Notes: a model not told the origin generated them from the letters alone. A DNA stretch of 64,000 nt from Microbacterium mangrovi (GCF_000802305.1 NZ_JTDK01000010.1:1-64000), one strand, 5' to 3'. Counted from the first letter of the stretch, positions 24,684 through 32,690 are shown. Translations and numbers: made by a program.

Positions 24684-25244
24684 TTACAGGTCGGCCGGCT
24701 TGAACGTGAACGCGCGCACGATCTGGATGATGCCGAGCACCACCAGCGAGATGCCGAGCAGCCACCAGAGCACGATGATGCCCCACAGCGGCGAGAACAG
24801 CACGATGATGCCGGCGATGATGCTCAGGATCGCGAAGAAGATCGCCCAGCCCTTCGAGCGGGCGCTGGGAAGCGTCGTCAGCGCGACGATGCCCTCGATG
24901 ATCCAGGCGATGCCGATGAAGATGCCCAGGAACACGGCGAGCCACGCGGTGGTCGCGTTCAGGTTCATCAGCGCGATGACGCCACCGACGATGAACAGCA
25001 GACCGAGCACGATGTGGCCGACGCGCGACCAGCCCTTCATCGTGCGGGCGAAGATGCCGAGTCCGCCGTAGACGACGCCGACGACGATCGCGTAGATCGC
25101 GAGGATGGCGGTGAGGACCGATGCCGTGTGGCCCGGCCACACGAGGATGAGGATGCCGACGACGAGGGCGATGACACCGCCCACGCCGAATGCCGTGCGA
25201 ATGCCGTTGACGGCGCTCTTCTCCGCGGGGGATTCGGTAGTCAT
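24684..25244 (-). CDS. HdeD/DUF308 family membrane protein
   Basis: A 186-residue protein with six short membrane helices in three hairpin pairs, from about VGGVIALVVGILILVWPGHTA to ISLVVLGIIQIVRAF. The repeated G-rich helix pairs and the WPG motif after helix 1 match the HdeD/DUF308 family, associated with acid resistance in enterics but of uncertain role in actinobacteria. The gene is monocistronic, convergent with the DUF2510 gene and divergent from rnhA across a 168-bp spacer. Confidence 0.88.
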   Translation of the reverse strand: MTTESPAEKSAVNGIRTAFGVGGVIALVVGILILVWPGHTASVLTAILAIYAIVVGVVYGGLGIFARTMKGWSRVGHIVLGLLFIVGGVIALMNLNATTAWLAVFLGIFIGIAWIIEGIVALTTLPSARSKGWAIFFAILSIIAGIIVLFSPLWGIIVLWWLLGISLVVLGIIQIVRAFTFKPADL

Positions 25245-25412
25245 GATGGACCTTTCTGAGTGTTGCCTGTAAATCAGGCGCCCATCACCTTAGCGCGCCC
25301 GTGTGTTGCGCCTGTCACCGACACGCGTCTGCGGGGTTGCCTGCCGTCACGGACGCCCGATGCGTCCCGGATAGGATCGGATGCCGGACCGAGCAGGAGA
25401 GCAGAGGCGAAC

Positions 25413-25958
25413 GTGGCGGACAGCGACCGGTACATCGTGGCGACGGATGGCGCATGCCAGGGAAACCCCGGCCCCGCCGGCTGGGCGTGGGTCGGTGAAG
25501 ACGGCCAGTGGGCGGCCGGGTCGCTGGCATCCGGCACGAACAACATCGGCGAGCTGCTCGGCCTGCTCAACGCCATCCGCGACCATCGCGACATCCCTGA
25601 CCTCCTCGTCCAGGCCGACTCCAAGTACGCGATCGACACGTACACCAAGTGGATGGACGGCCACGCCCGCCGCAATTGGAAGACCAGCACGGGTGCACCG
25701 ACGAAAAACGTCGATCTGCTCAAGCAGCTGATCCAGGAGCGGGATGCCCGGCGGGCGCACGGGCTGCCCGACGTCGAGCTCGAGCACGTGCGCGGACACG
25801 CCGGTCATCGTCTGAACAGCTGGGCCGACGAACGCGCCGTGCGTGCCGCCGCGCACGGGAAGAAGGGCACCGAGAGCCGCTGGTCGTCGCTGGACGGGCA
25901 GGCACCGATCGACGTGAGCGTCGACCCGCCGCGGTCCGCGCAGGACCGCAAGCGGTAG
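25413..25958 (+). CDS. rnhA: Ribonuclease H (RNase HI)
   Basis: A 181-residue enzyme that cuts RNA in RNA-DNA hybrids. The four metal-binding carboxylates are visible: Asp in ATDGACQGNPGPAG, Glu in NNIGELLGLLNAI, Asp in VQADSKYAID and Asp in LNSWADERA. The basic segment DGHARRNWKTSTG resembles the substrate handle. I chose the GTG at 25413, with GAGG 5 nt upstream, over longer in-frame starts at 25260, which lack conserved sequence. A TAGGAT at 25372-25377 could be the -10. It is convergent with def, 4 bp apart. Confidence 0.93.
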   Translation: MADSDRYIVATDGACQGNPGPAGWAWVGEDGQWAAGSLASGTNNIGELLGLLNAIRDHRDIPDLLVQADSKYAIDTYTKWMDGHARRNWKTSTGAPTKNVDLLKQLIQERDARRAHGLPDVELEHVRGHAGHRLNSWADERAVRAAAHGKKGTESRWSSLDGQAPIDVSVDPPRSAQDRKR

Positions 25959-25962
25959 AGGG

Positions 25963-26529
25963 TCAGGCCTCGACGTCGTCGACGCCCGGGGTCCACGACT
26001 TCCCGGCGCGTCCCCAGCCGCGCTTGCGCGCGATCTTCTGCACCGTGCGCCAGTCGCCGTCGTCGAGGCGGTCGACGTAGAGGATGCCGTCGAGGTGGTC
26101 GAACTCGTGCTGCATGATGCGCGCGCGCCAGCCGTCGACCTCGATGCGCACCGGCTCGCCGTCGAGGTCGATGCCGGTCACCAGCACCGCCTCCGAGCGC
26201 CGCAGCGGGAACCGCTCGCCGGGGAAGGAGAGGCATCCCTCCGACTCGTCGTCGGGATCCGGCTCGCCCGGGATGAGGGGCCGCTGCCAGAGCACGGGGT
26301 TGATGATGACGCCCCGCCACGGCTCGCCGTCGTCGTCCTGGTAGGTGTATGTGTAGATCCGCAGGGAGACGCCCACCTGAGGAGCCGCGAGGCCCACGCC
26401 GGGGGCGGCATCCATCGTGTCGAACATGTCGGCGACGAGCGTGCGGATCTCGTCGGTGATCTCACCCACCTCGGCGGCGGGAGCGTGCAGGACGGGGTCA
26501 CCCATGATGCGGATCGGAAGTACGGCCAC
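25963..26529 (-). CDS. def: Peptide deformylase
   Basis: A metalloenzyme of 188 residues that removes the formyl group from nascent proteins. The three motifs are complete: GVGLAAPQVG (motif 1), EGCLSFPGE (motif 2, Cys ligand) and QHEFDHLDGILYVD (motif 3, two His ligands and catalytic Glu). The C-terminus is slightly extended with basic residues. The GTG start lies 6 nt after TAGGCT (26536-26541, minus), a leaderless arrangement, back to back with the DMT transporter promoter. Confidence 0.97.
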   Translation of the reverse strand: MAVLPIRIMGDPVLHAPAAEVGEITDEIRTLVADMFDTMDAAPGVGLAAPQVGVSLRIYTYTYQDDDGEPWRGVIINPVLWQRPLIPGEPDPDDESEGCLSFPGERFPLRRSEAVLVTGIDLDGEPVRIEVDGWRARIMQHEFDHLDGILYVDRLDDGDWRTVQKIARKRGWGRAGKSWTPGVDDVEA

Positions 26530-26535
26530 GTCAAG

Positions 26536-26566
26536 AGCCTACCGGCGCCCCCCTCTCGCGTAAGGT
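26536..26566. promoter_or_regulatory. Back-to-back -10 elements for def (-) and the DMT transporter (+)
   Basis: TAGGCT on the minus strand (26536-26541) is 6 nt from the def GTG and TAAGGT on the plus strand (26561-26566) is 6 nt from the transporter GTG. The two starts are only 43 bp apart, so the -35 regions must overlap. Confidence 0.55.
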
Positions 26567-26572
26567 CGAAGA

Positions 26573-27565
26573 GTGGTGTTGGCGGGGGCGTTCGCGAGCG
26601 ATGTGACCGATCAGGTCGTCGGTGTCTTCAAGGACCCCGCGATCCTCATCGGCATCCCTCTCGCGCTGCTCGGCGCCGTCTTCATGTCGTTCGGGGCCCA
26701 GTACCAGCACCACGGCGTCCACAAGGTCGAGGTGCTGACCGGGACGTCCGGCAGCAGCGGGCTGACCCTGCGCCACTTCCTCAACCTCGTCCGGCGTCCG
26801 TCCTGGGTGTTCGGCACCCTGATGCTCGGCGCGGCGGTCGTCTGTCAGCTCGCGGCCCTCGCCTTCGCACCGCTGATCCTGGTGCAGCCCCTCGGCGCGA
26901 TCTCGCTCGTGATCACGACGCTGCTCAACGCGAAGGCCTCCGGGCACAAGCCCACCGGCAAGTCGGTGCGCGCGATCATCGCGTGCGTCGGCGGCATCTT
27001 CGTGTTCGTCACGATCGCCGCGCTCTTCGCCACCGACACCCCGGTGAGCGACCGGCAGCTGATCATCATCCTCGCGCTGCTGCTGGTGGTGCTGATCACG
27101 CTGGTGACGGTGTGGCTCCTCGTGCGCAAGAAGGCCCATCCGCTCTTCTACATCGTCGCCTCCGGCGTACTGTACGGCTTCGTCGCGACCTTCGCGAAGA
27201 CGATCATCACGCGCATCCAGTCGCAGGACATCAACTGGCTCACGATCCTCTGCGCGGTGGGGCTCGTCGCGGCGTTCGCTGTCGGCGCCTACTTCGTGCA
27301 GACCGCGTACGCCGTCGGTCCGCCCGACCTCGTCATCGCGGGCCTCACGGTGATCGACCCGCTCGTCGCGGTCGTCATCGGGCTGACCGTGCTGCAGGAG
27401 GCCGCCACAGCGCCCCTGGGGGCTTTCATCGGCTTCGCAGCAGCCGGCCTGGTCGCGGTCTACGGCGTGTTCTCGCTCGCGCGCAACCACCCCGAGGTGC
27501 TCAGCAACAGCCAGGAGCTGCCGATTCCGCGCTGGCACGACGGCGACGGACCCGCCCGCGACTGA
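26573..27565 (+). CDS. DMT-superfamily transporter (EamA/NIPA-like permease)
   Basis: A membrane protein of 330 residues with nine or ten hydrophobic helices, starting at AILIGIPLALLGAVFMSFGAQYQHHG and ending at FIGFAAAGLVAVYGVFSLA. Pro/Gly-rich ends such as LAFAPLILVQPLGAISLV and IDPLVAVVIGLTVLQE are typical of the drug/metabolite transporter superfamily (two EamA-like halves). The substrate is unknown. The GTG start is 6 nt after TAAGGT (leaderless). An extended DnaA box lies 17 bp after its stop. Confidence 0.85.
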   Translation: MVLAGAFASDVTDQVVGVFKDPAILIGIPLALLGAVFMSFGAQYQHHGVHKVEVLTGTSGSSGLTLRHFLNLVRRPSWVFGTLMLGAAVVCQLAALAFAPLILVQPLGAISLVITTLLNAKASGHKPTGKSVRAIIACVGGIFVFVTIAALFATDTPVSDRQLIIILALLLVVLITLVTVWLLVRKKAHPLFYIVASGVLYGFVATFAKTIITRIQSQDINWLTILCAVGLVAAFAVGAYFVQTAYAVGPPDLVIAGLTVIDPLVAVVIGLTVLQEAATAPLGAFIGFAAAGLVAVYGVFSLARNHPEVLSNSQELPIPRWHDGDGPARD

Positions 27566-27581
27566 GCGCCGCCCGACCGGG

Positions 27582-27595
27582 CCTGTGGATAACTT
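27582..27595 (+). other. Extended DnaA-box 14-mer, copy 1
   Basis: CCTGTGGATAACTT contains TGTGGATAA, the reverse complement of the perfect DnaA box TTATCCACA. The whole 14-mer recurs in inverted orientation at 60566-60579. It lies between the DMT transporter stop and the -10 (TACCGT, 27620-27625) of the lipoprotein gene. Confidence 0.6.
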
Positions 27596-27631
27596 TCGGG
27601 CCGATCCGCCGGAATTGTCTACCGTGGCGGG

Positions 27632-28177
27632 ATGAGATCGCGTCTTGCCGTCGGAGTCCTCCTCGGGATGCTGGTCGTCGCCCTCGCGGGCTGCACCGGC
27701 GCGACGCCCCGGCCGAGTCCCACGCCGACTCCGCCGTTCGCGAGCGCGGACGCCGCGTACAAGGCCGCCGAGGCCACCTACCGCGCGTACGTGGCTGCAG
27801 GGAACAGGGTGAACTTGCAGGATCCCAAGACCTTTCCGCCCGTGTATCACTGGCTGCTCGATCGAGCCCTCGATCATCAGCGCAAGGAACTCAGCGCCAT
27901 GGCCGCAAAGGACCTCCGCATGAGCAGTGAGGACCACGTCACATTTGTCGCTCCGATCGGCGGAGGAGACGTGAGGTGGGGAGATGTGTCGTTGGCCGTT
28001 TGTATTGACGTCAGTAAGAGTGACGTTCGCGACGCGGCCGGACGATCGCTGGTCAGGAGCACACGACCGAACAAGCAAAGTCTGACGGTTGCCTTCTCGC
28101 GTGATGCGTCGACCAGTACGGGAATGAAGATCGCGAGCATTACGGGTCGGAAGGGGAAACCGACGTGCGCAGAGTGA
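27632..28177 (+). CDS. Putative lipoprotein of unknown function
   Basis: A 181-residue exported protein. Signal peptide residues 1-20 end in the lipobox LAGC; a P/T/S linker follows (ATPRPSPTPTPPF). The mature part begins ADAAYKAAEATYRAYVAAGN, a helix pattern I associate with small Microbacteriaceae lipoproteins, and has no known domain. The second half is less GC-rich than its surroundings (for example around 27960-28090). The ATG is 6 nt after TACCGT (27620-27625), suggesting a leaderless message. Its last 13 nt overlap the next gene, so the pair is co-transcribed. Confidence 0.8.
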   Translation: MRSRLAVGVLLGMLVVALAGCTGATPRPSPTPTPPFASADAAYKAAEATYRAYVAAGNRVNLQDPKTFPPVYHWLLDRALDHQRKELSAMAAKDLRMSSEDHVTFVAPIGGGDVRWGDVSLAVCIDVSKSDVRDAAGRSLVRSTRPNKQSLTVAFSRDASTSTGMKIASITGRKGKPTCAE

Positions 28178-29073
28178 GTGCAGCTGCTCTTGTAATGGCG
28201 ATCGGATTCGCCTTCGCGAGCGCGAACCTGCCACCTGAGGTTGGGGTTGGTGGCCTGCATACCGATGATGCAACGGATGACACGCACGCCACCGCTGTGC
28301 AAGTCTACGTAACGCGGCCTGGTTCGGAACCTCGCAAACAATCTGGCCCGGGGCGCACGGGTATCGGTACAGCCGGATCACCGGGGTTGGCCAGGTCTGC
28401 CTCGGGAGCGGGGGAGCCCGGGGTGCCGGATTCGGGGGCGGAGGCGTATGGGTTGCCGGTGCTGGGGCCGGACGACTGCGAGGAGTCGCCGTCGTCGCGT
28501 CCCACGCCGTGCGGAACGACGCCGGAGTCCCCGGCTCCGAAGCCGGATCAGAGCTCGGTGGCGGGGCCTCGGGTTCCGACGGTGACCGAGCTCGCCTCGT
28601 TCCGGCCGGCGGTTCCGTCGCTGACGGTGGAGCCGCGAAAATTCGGGATTGTAGGGCGGCCGACGAACTTCGTGGTGGCTGCGAAGGAGCAGACGGTGAC
28701 CGGGCGGTTGTTCGAGCTGCCCGTCAGGGTGCGGTTCACTCCGGCGGCCTACCGGTTCGACTACGGCGACGGCACCTCGAAGACGACCACGATCGGCGGG
28801 CGGACGTGGAAGGCCGGGAACGCGCTGATGTTCACCCGCACCGGCACGTCGCACACGTACAAGCGCAAGGCGACCGTCACGGCGCGGGCGACGGTGTTCT
28901 ATTCGGCGCGGGTGTCGTTCGCGGGGTATCCGGGCTGGTACGACGTGGACGGGTACGTGACCGCTCAGACCCGCGCGGCCCGGTTCCGGCTGTACGTCGC
29001 GCACACCGTGCTGGTCGAGCACACGTGCGACGAGGACCCGCACGGACCCGGATGCCCCGGCACCATCCACTGA
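28165..29073 (+). CDS. Secreted protein with PKD-like domain, function unknown
   Basis: A 302-residue protein with an N-terminal signal peptide (MRRVSAAALVMAIGFAFASA). A G/S/P-rich, probably disordered stretch covers about residues 45-140. A beta-rich domain follows with YRFDYGDGTSKTTTIGG, the YxWxFGDG-like core of PKD/immunoglobulin-like repeats, and GTSHTYKRKATVTARATV. Four Cys residues (two after residue 80, two near the C-terminus in HTCDEDPHGPGC) could form disulfides. There is no anchor or sorting motif. The GTG start overlaps the lipoprotein stop; the first 170 nt are markedly AT-richer than the rest. Confidence 0.75.
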   Translation: MRRVSAAALVMAIGFAFASANLPPEVGVGGLHTDDATDDTHATAVQVYVTRPGSEPRKQSGPGRTGIGTAGSPGLARSASGAGEPGVPDSGAEAYGLPVLGPDDCEESPSSRPTPCGTTPESPAPKPDQSSVAGPRVPTVTELASFRPAVPSLTVEPRKFGIVGRPTNFVVAAKEQTVTGRLFELPVRVRFTPAAYRFDYGDGTSKTTTIGGRTWKAGNALMFTRTGTSHTYKRKATVTARATVFYSARVSFAGYPGWYDVDGYVTAQTRAARFRLYVAHTVLVEHTCDEDPHGPGCPGTIH

Positions 29074-29131
29074 ACGCCGCTGACGAGTGGCGACCCGGGC
29101 GGATGTCGGAGCGCGGTGGCATGATCTGACC

Positions 29132-29947
29132 ATGCCCGAGTCACCCGAGGTCCAGGCCTTCGCCGAGGCCGTCGCCCAGCGATTCGTCGGGCGCACGATC
29201 GAATCGTTCGCCGTGCGCGACTTCCGCGCCTACAAGACGAGAGCTCAGAAACCCGAGACACTCGACGGTGCCGAGGTGGTCGCGGTGACCAGACACGGCA
29301 AGTACGTCGACCTCGAGACCGACCGCGGACACCTCGTCGTCAGTTTCGGCCGCCACGGCTGGGGATCGTGGCACGAGGCCGACGCTGAGCCGACGCCCGA
29401 CGCGCCCGCCGTCATGGCGACACTCGCACTCGACGACGGCACCCTTCTGGACCTCACCGACGCGGGCACGTTCCGGAGCGCGGGGCTGTGGATCGTGGCC
29501 GATCCGCACGAGGTCGCGGGCGTCGCGGCGCTCGGCCCCGATCCCGCGGATCCCGCGTTCACCCGGGCCGACGTCGACGCCGTGACGATCGGTCGGCGCA
29601 AACAGCTCAAGGCGGTGCTGCAGGAGCAGACGTCGTTCGCCGGCATCGGCAACGCGTATTCCGACGAGATCCTCTTCCGGGCGAGACTGTCGCCGACCGT
29701 GCACGCGGCGACGCTGGACGAAGCAGAGCGCGAGCGGCTGTTCGAGGCGATGACCGCCGAGATCCGCGGGGCGATCGACGTGCGGCGCGGCATCCCGATC
29801 GCCGAGCAGAAGGCGGCGAAGGTCGCGGCGATGCGGGTGCACGGGCGGGCCGGTGAGCCGTGCCCGGTCTGCGGGGGCGAGATCGTCGACTACACCTTCT
29901 CGGGCACCTCCGCCCAGTGGTGCCCGACCTGTCAGTCGGCCGGGTGA
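29132..29947 (+). CDS. Fpg/Nei family DNA glycosylase
   Basis: A base-excision repair glycosylase/AP lyase of 271 residues. It begins MPESPEVQAFAE, giving the catalytic Pro2 and Glu3 that need cleavage of the initiator Met, which fixes the ATG at 29132. The helix-two-turn-helix segment reads LQEQTSFAGIGNAYSDEILF, and the C-terminal zinc finger CPVCGG...CPTC is complete. Whether it prefers oxidised purines (Fpg/MutM) or pyrimidines (Nei) is not clear. CATGAT at 29120-29125 lies 6 nt before the start. Its 3' end overlaps the convergent gene by 16 bp. Confidence 0.93.
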   Translation: MPESPEVQAFAEAVAQRFVGRTIESFAVRDFRAYKTRAQKPETLDGAEVVAVTRHGKYVDLETDRGHLVVSFGRHGWGSWHEADAEPTPDAPAVMATLALDDGTLLDLTDAGTFRSAGLWIVADPHEVAGVAALGPDPADPAFTRADVDAVTIGRRKQLKAVLQEQTSFAGIGNAYSDEILFRARLSPTVHAATLDEAERERLFEAMTAEIRGAIDVRRGIPIAEQKAAKVAAMRVHGRAGEPCPVCGGEIVDYTFSGTSAQWCPTCQSAG

Positions 29948-30228
29948 TCCTTCGGCGCGATCACGATCCGGCCGTTCTGGATGCGCCCCTTGCCGCCCGC
30001 CAGCGGAGCGGGCGCCGGCGCCTCCACCGACGCCTCCCACTCCGTGCGCGCCTCTTCGGCACTCGGACGCCAGACCGAGTCGAACCCCGCGCCCACGGCC
30101 GCGAACCCGCCGCTCATGCCGCGTTCCTGACGCCGCAGGTGCGCTGAATGCAGCCGGGGCGCCGACAGCACGAAGGCCGCGGCGATCAGGACGACCGCCG
30201 CGCCGATGATCCAACCGAGCGCGTCCAT
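29932..30228 (-). CDS. Small single-pass membrane protein, hypothetical
   Basis: A 98-residue protein. One N-terminal membrane helix (MDALGWIIGAAVVLIAAAFVLSAP) is followed by a basic patch (HLRRQER) and a soluble alanine/proline-rich tail ending IAPKDHPAD. The topology suggests an outside N-terminus or a signal anchor. I recognise no domain. The gene overlaps the 3' end of the glycosylase gene by 16 bp in convergent orientation. Longer in-frame upstream starts would add unrelated sequence, and the ATG at 30228 begins the hydrophobic helix directly. Confidence 0.65.
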   Translation of the reverse strand: MDALGWIIGAAVVLIAAAFVLSAPRLHSAHLRRQERGMSGGFAAVGAGFDSVWRPSAEEARTEWEASVEAPAPAPLAGGKGRIQNGRIVIAPKDHPAD

Positions 30229-30522
30229 GTGAAGGCGGGTGGGCGGTGAACGCACTCCGGAGTTCGACCACGGCACCCGCCCCAGTATCCCCCGAAGATG
30301 CTGTGTGCAGCGAACGCTTCCTCTCGCCCCGCGCGGCCGGGCAAGAGTCTGACCCATTCGTCGTGCGCGTGCACAAGAATCGCGGCGGACTACTCAATTT
30401 CCGCCGTCGAGCACTCAATCGGGCGGAAACGGCCTTTGCGTCGGGTGCCCGCGTGTCACCGTCGAGGGGCGGCTTCGAAGCGGAGCCGCCACACATTCAC
30501 GACGAGGGGCCGGTGGACCGTG
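30229..30522. other. Non-coding stretch with an 8-bp inverted repeat and a direct repeat
   Basis: A 294-bp divergent spacer with no convincing gene on either strand. TTTCCGCC (30398-30405) and GGCGGAAA (30422-30429) form an inverted repeat with a 16-nt loop, and ACTCAAT occurs twice in it (30392-30398 and 30413-30419). It may hold the promoter and leader of the small downstream gene. Confidence 0.4.
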
Positions 30523-30720
30523 ATGAGGGAACACGCCAAGAAGGTGAACCCACGCCAGAAGCGTCGACTCTTGCTCGGGCTCCGTGCCGTGAGCGTGGTC
30601 GTCCTTCTGGCCGCCACCTTCGCCTTCTGGTCGAACCAGTCCCTCCTCGGCGCCGTCCTCGGCGGGATCATGCTCCTGCATGTCCTCGGCCTGTATCTGA
30701 TCGAGAAGAATTACATCTGA
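30523..30720 (+). CDS. Small two-helix membrane protein, hypothetical
   Basis: A 65-residue protein with a basic N-terminus (MREHAKKVNPRQKRR) and two close membrane helices (LLGLRAVSVVVLLAATFAFW and LLGAVLGGIMLLHVLGLYLI) ending in EKNYI. By the positive-inside rule the N-terminus would be cytoplasmic. I recognise no family. The ATG at 30523 has only a weak ribosome site; GTG at 30544 is an alternative that would shorten it by 7 residues. The gene has its own upstream spacer and hairpins downstream, so it looks like a stand-alone unit. Confidence 0.55.
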   Translation: MREHAKKVNPRQKRRLLLGLRAVSVVVLLAATFAFWSNQSLLGAVLGGIMLLHVLGLYLIEKNYI

Positions 30721-30754
30721 TGGATGCAGGCTGCGGACGCAGCAAGCTGGCCTG

Positions 30755-30796
30755 ACGCCACTGTGGCGTACCGACCGCACGCGTCGTTCGCGTGCG
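30755..30796 (+). terminator. Two short hairpins after the small membrane protein gene
   Basis: ACGCCA-CTG-TGGCGT (30755-30769) and CGCACGCG-TCGTT-CGCGTGCG (30776-30796) follow the stop at 30720. Neither has a U tract, so termination is only plausible; they also lie just downstream of the tRNA gene on the other strand. Confidence 0.35.
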
Positions 30797-30832
30797 CCGG
30801 AGCGATCGAATGGACCTGGCGACCCATATCGG

Positions 30833-30906
30833 TAGGGCGGGTGGGACTTGAACCCACGATCGTCGGGTTATGAGCCCGCTGCCTTGACCAGCTTGGCCAC
30901 CGCCCC
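30833..30906 (-). tRNA. tRNA with CAU anticodon (tRNA-Met, possibly tRNA-Ile2)
   Basis: A 74-nt tRNA. The acceptor GGGGCGG pairs with CCGCCCT (first pair G-U). The D-arm is GCC...GGC, the anticodon loop CTCATAA gives CAU, and the T-arm is GTGGG-TTCAAGT-CCCAC. The anticodon stem has a G-A mismatch at its base. The discriminator is A, and CCA is not encoded. It lacks the C1-A72 mismatch and three G-C anticodon-stem pairs of an initiator, so it is an elongator; a lysidine-modified Ile tRNA cannot be excluded by sequence alone. Confidence 0.9.
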
Positions 30907-30968
30907 GCGAGGCCCGGGGGCCCCGACGTTAGAGCCTACGGCACGCCGCGGCCCGGTCGCGCGGGCGG

Positions 30969-32690
30969 TCAGGAGTCGTGGTGCTCGTGCTGGTGCGGGT
31001 CCTTCGCGGTGCCGCCGGTCGCCGGGTCGTCAGCCGGGGGAGCACCGACCTCGTCGAGCACGTTGCCGCGCGAGTGCACGACCCGGCCGCCGACGATCGT
31101 GGTCTCGGCGAACTCGCCCAGCAGACCCTGCGGGTCGGCGTCGTGCGCGTGCAGGTCACCCGACCAGACGACGAGGTCCGCCAGCATCCCCTCGGCGAGG
31201 CTCCCACGGTCGTGCTCCAGGTGGAACGCCCGTGCACCGTTGAGGGTGTACGCCTCGAGCGACCGGTCGACGCCGAGGCGCTCCGCGGGCGTCCAGGCAT
31301 CCGCGCCTTCGAGAGTCGCCCGCGTGGCCGCCGAGAACACGCCGATGAGGGGATCCATCTCGCCGACCTGCCAGTCACTGGAGAACGAGACGTTCGCACC
31401 CGAGTCGAGAAGGCTCTTGAACCGCCACGCGCGGTCCCAGCGCTCCTCGCCGACGTTTTCCATCCAGGTGCCGGCCACGAGATCGGGCGAGGCATGGCGC
31501 GGCTGCATGGCGGCGACGACTCCCAGCTGCGCGAAGCGGGGCAGGTCGTCGGGATGCAGACATTCCACGTGCACGATGCCGTGCCGGCGGTCGACGGTGC
31601 CGTTGACCCGCTGGGCGTTCTCGATGGCGTCCAGCGCGAGGCGGATGCCGGCATCCCCGGTCGCGTGCGTATGAGTCTGGAATCCCAGCCGGTCGAGTTC
31701 GGTGATGACCTCGACGAGCTCGCGTCCGCCGTTGCCGGGATAACTGGGTCGGCCGCGCCGCCCCGGTCGGTTCGCGTAGTCATCCAGCATGAACGCGGTG
31801 TGCGGTTCGATCACGTCGTCGGAGTACAGCTTGAGCGGACCGACCGACAGCAGCGGATCCGGCGTGAAGGAGTCCACGGTGTCGCGCAGCGTCTGCCGGA
31901 ACGAGCCGTCCGCACCCACGGGGTGGAACAGCTGCGCGATGACGCGGGACGTCAGCAGACCCGCGTTGAGGGCGCGCTCGAACAGCGGCAGCTCGGCCAG
32001 CGGCACCTGCGGCTCCACCGCGGTCGTGATGCCGACGGCGGTCGCCATGCGCATGCTCGCGAGGATCTTCTTGTAGCGGCGGTCGGGGGAGTACATCGGG
32101 ATGTCGCGCTGCAGCTCGGCGAGGCCCCGGACCGTCATGGCGCTGGTGTAGAAGTCGGTCACCCACCCCGTCGGCTCGCCGTCGTCGCGCCGCTCGGGTC
32201 GGCCCCAGGCCACGTCGCCACCGTCGTGGATGCCGAGCACCCGCAGCGCGGAGTCGTTCAGCCACACGGAGTGCTGGTCGTAGGTCGTGACGAAGATCGG
32301 CCGGTTCGCGGCATCCAGTCCGCGCAGGTCGTCGGCGTTCGGGCGCCGGTTGTCGACGATCGAATACACCGCGTTCTCCGCGCAGATCCACCCGAGGTCG
32401 GGGCGGGATGCCGCGAACTCGGCGATCCGGCCGCGCACCTCGTCGAGGGTGTGGGCGCCCTCGAGGCTCACGGCGTCTTCGTCGAAGCCGAGCAGGAGGT
32501 GGTTGTGCGTGTCGATGACGCCCGGCGTGATCGTGCGTCCTTCGGCGTGGACGGTGCGCGTCGCGGCCGGAGCGTCGGCGGCGTCTCCGACGTAGGCGAT
32601 GCGGTCGCCGGCGATGCCGATGGCCTCGGCCCACGGCTGTGCGGGGTTGAAGGTGCGCACCCGGGCACCGGTGATGAGGGTGTCGATCAT
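30969..32690 (-). CDS. YtcJ-type amidohydrolase (metal-dependent)
   Basis: A 573-residue member of the amidohydrolase superfamily, close to YtcJ and N-substituted formamide deformylases. Metal-binding residues are visible: TPGVIDTHNHLLLGF (HxH, residues about 65-67), HTHATGDAGI, HVECLHPDDL and FSSDWQVGEMDP (catalytic Asp). The N- and C-terminal segments form the small beta-sandwich. No signal peptide. I chose ATG 32690 because GGAG lies 6 nt upstream and the protein then begins MIDTLITGARV, as in relatives. It is divergent from the TetR gene, which probably regulates it. The C-terminus is His-rich (HQHEHHDS). Confidence 0.9.
   Translation of the reverse strand: MIDTLITGARVRTFNPAQPWAEAIGIAGDRIAYVGDAADAPAATRTVHAEGRTITPGVIDTHNHLLLGFDEDAVSLEGAHTLDEVRGRIAEFAASRPDLGWICAENAVYSIVDNRRPNADDLRGLDAANRPIFVTTYDQHSVWLNDSALRVLGIHDGGDVAWGRPERRDDGEPTGWVTDFYTSAMTVRGLAELQRDIPMYSPDRRYKKILASMRMATAVGITTAVEPQVPLAELPLFERALNAGLLTSRVIAQLFHPVGADGSFRQTLRDTVDSFTPDPLLSVGPLKLYSDDVIEPHTAFMLDDYANRPGRRGRPSYPGNGGRELVEVITELDRLGFQTHTHATGDAGIRLALDAIENAQRVNGTVDRRHGIVHVECLHPDDLPRFAQLGVVAAMQPRHASPDLVAGTWMENVGEERWDRAWRFKSLLDSGANVSFSSDWQVGEMDPLIGVFSAATRATLEGADAWTPAERLGVDRSLEAYTLNGARAFHLEHDRGSLAEGMLADLVVWSGDLHAHDADPQGLLGEFAETTIVGGRVVHSRGNVLDEVGAPPADDPATGGTAKDPHQHEHHDS

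Noticed and set aside
25260..25412. Longer N-terminus for RNase H from ATG 25260
   Set aside because: The extra 51 residues are low-complexity and unconserved, contain the probable -10, and the GTG at 25413 has a ribosome site.
30848..31243. Plus-strand ORF starting in the tRNA(CAU) region
   Set aside because: Antisense to the tRNA and amidohydrolase, with Arg/Pro/Gly-rich composition typical of the wrong frame in GC-rich DNA.
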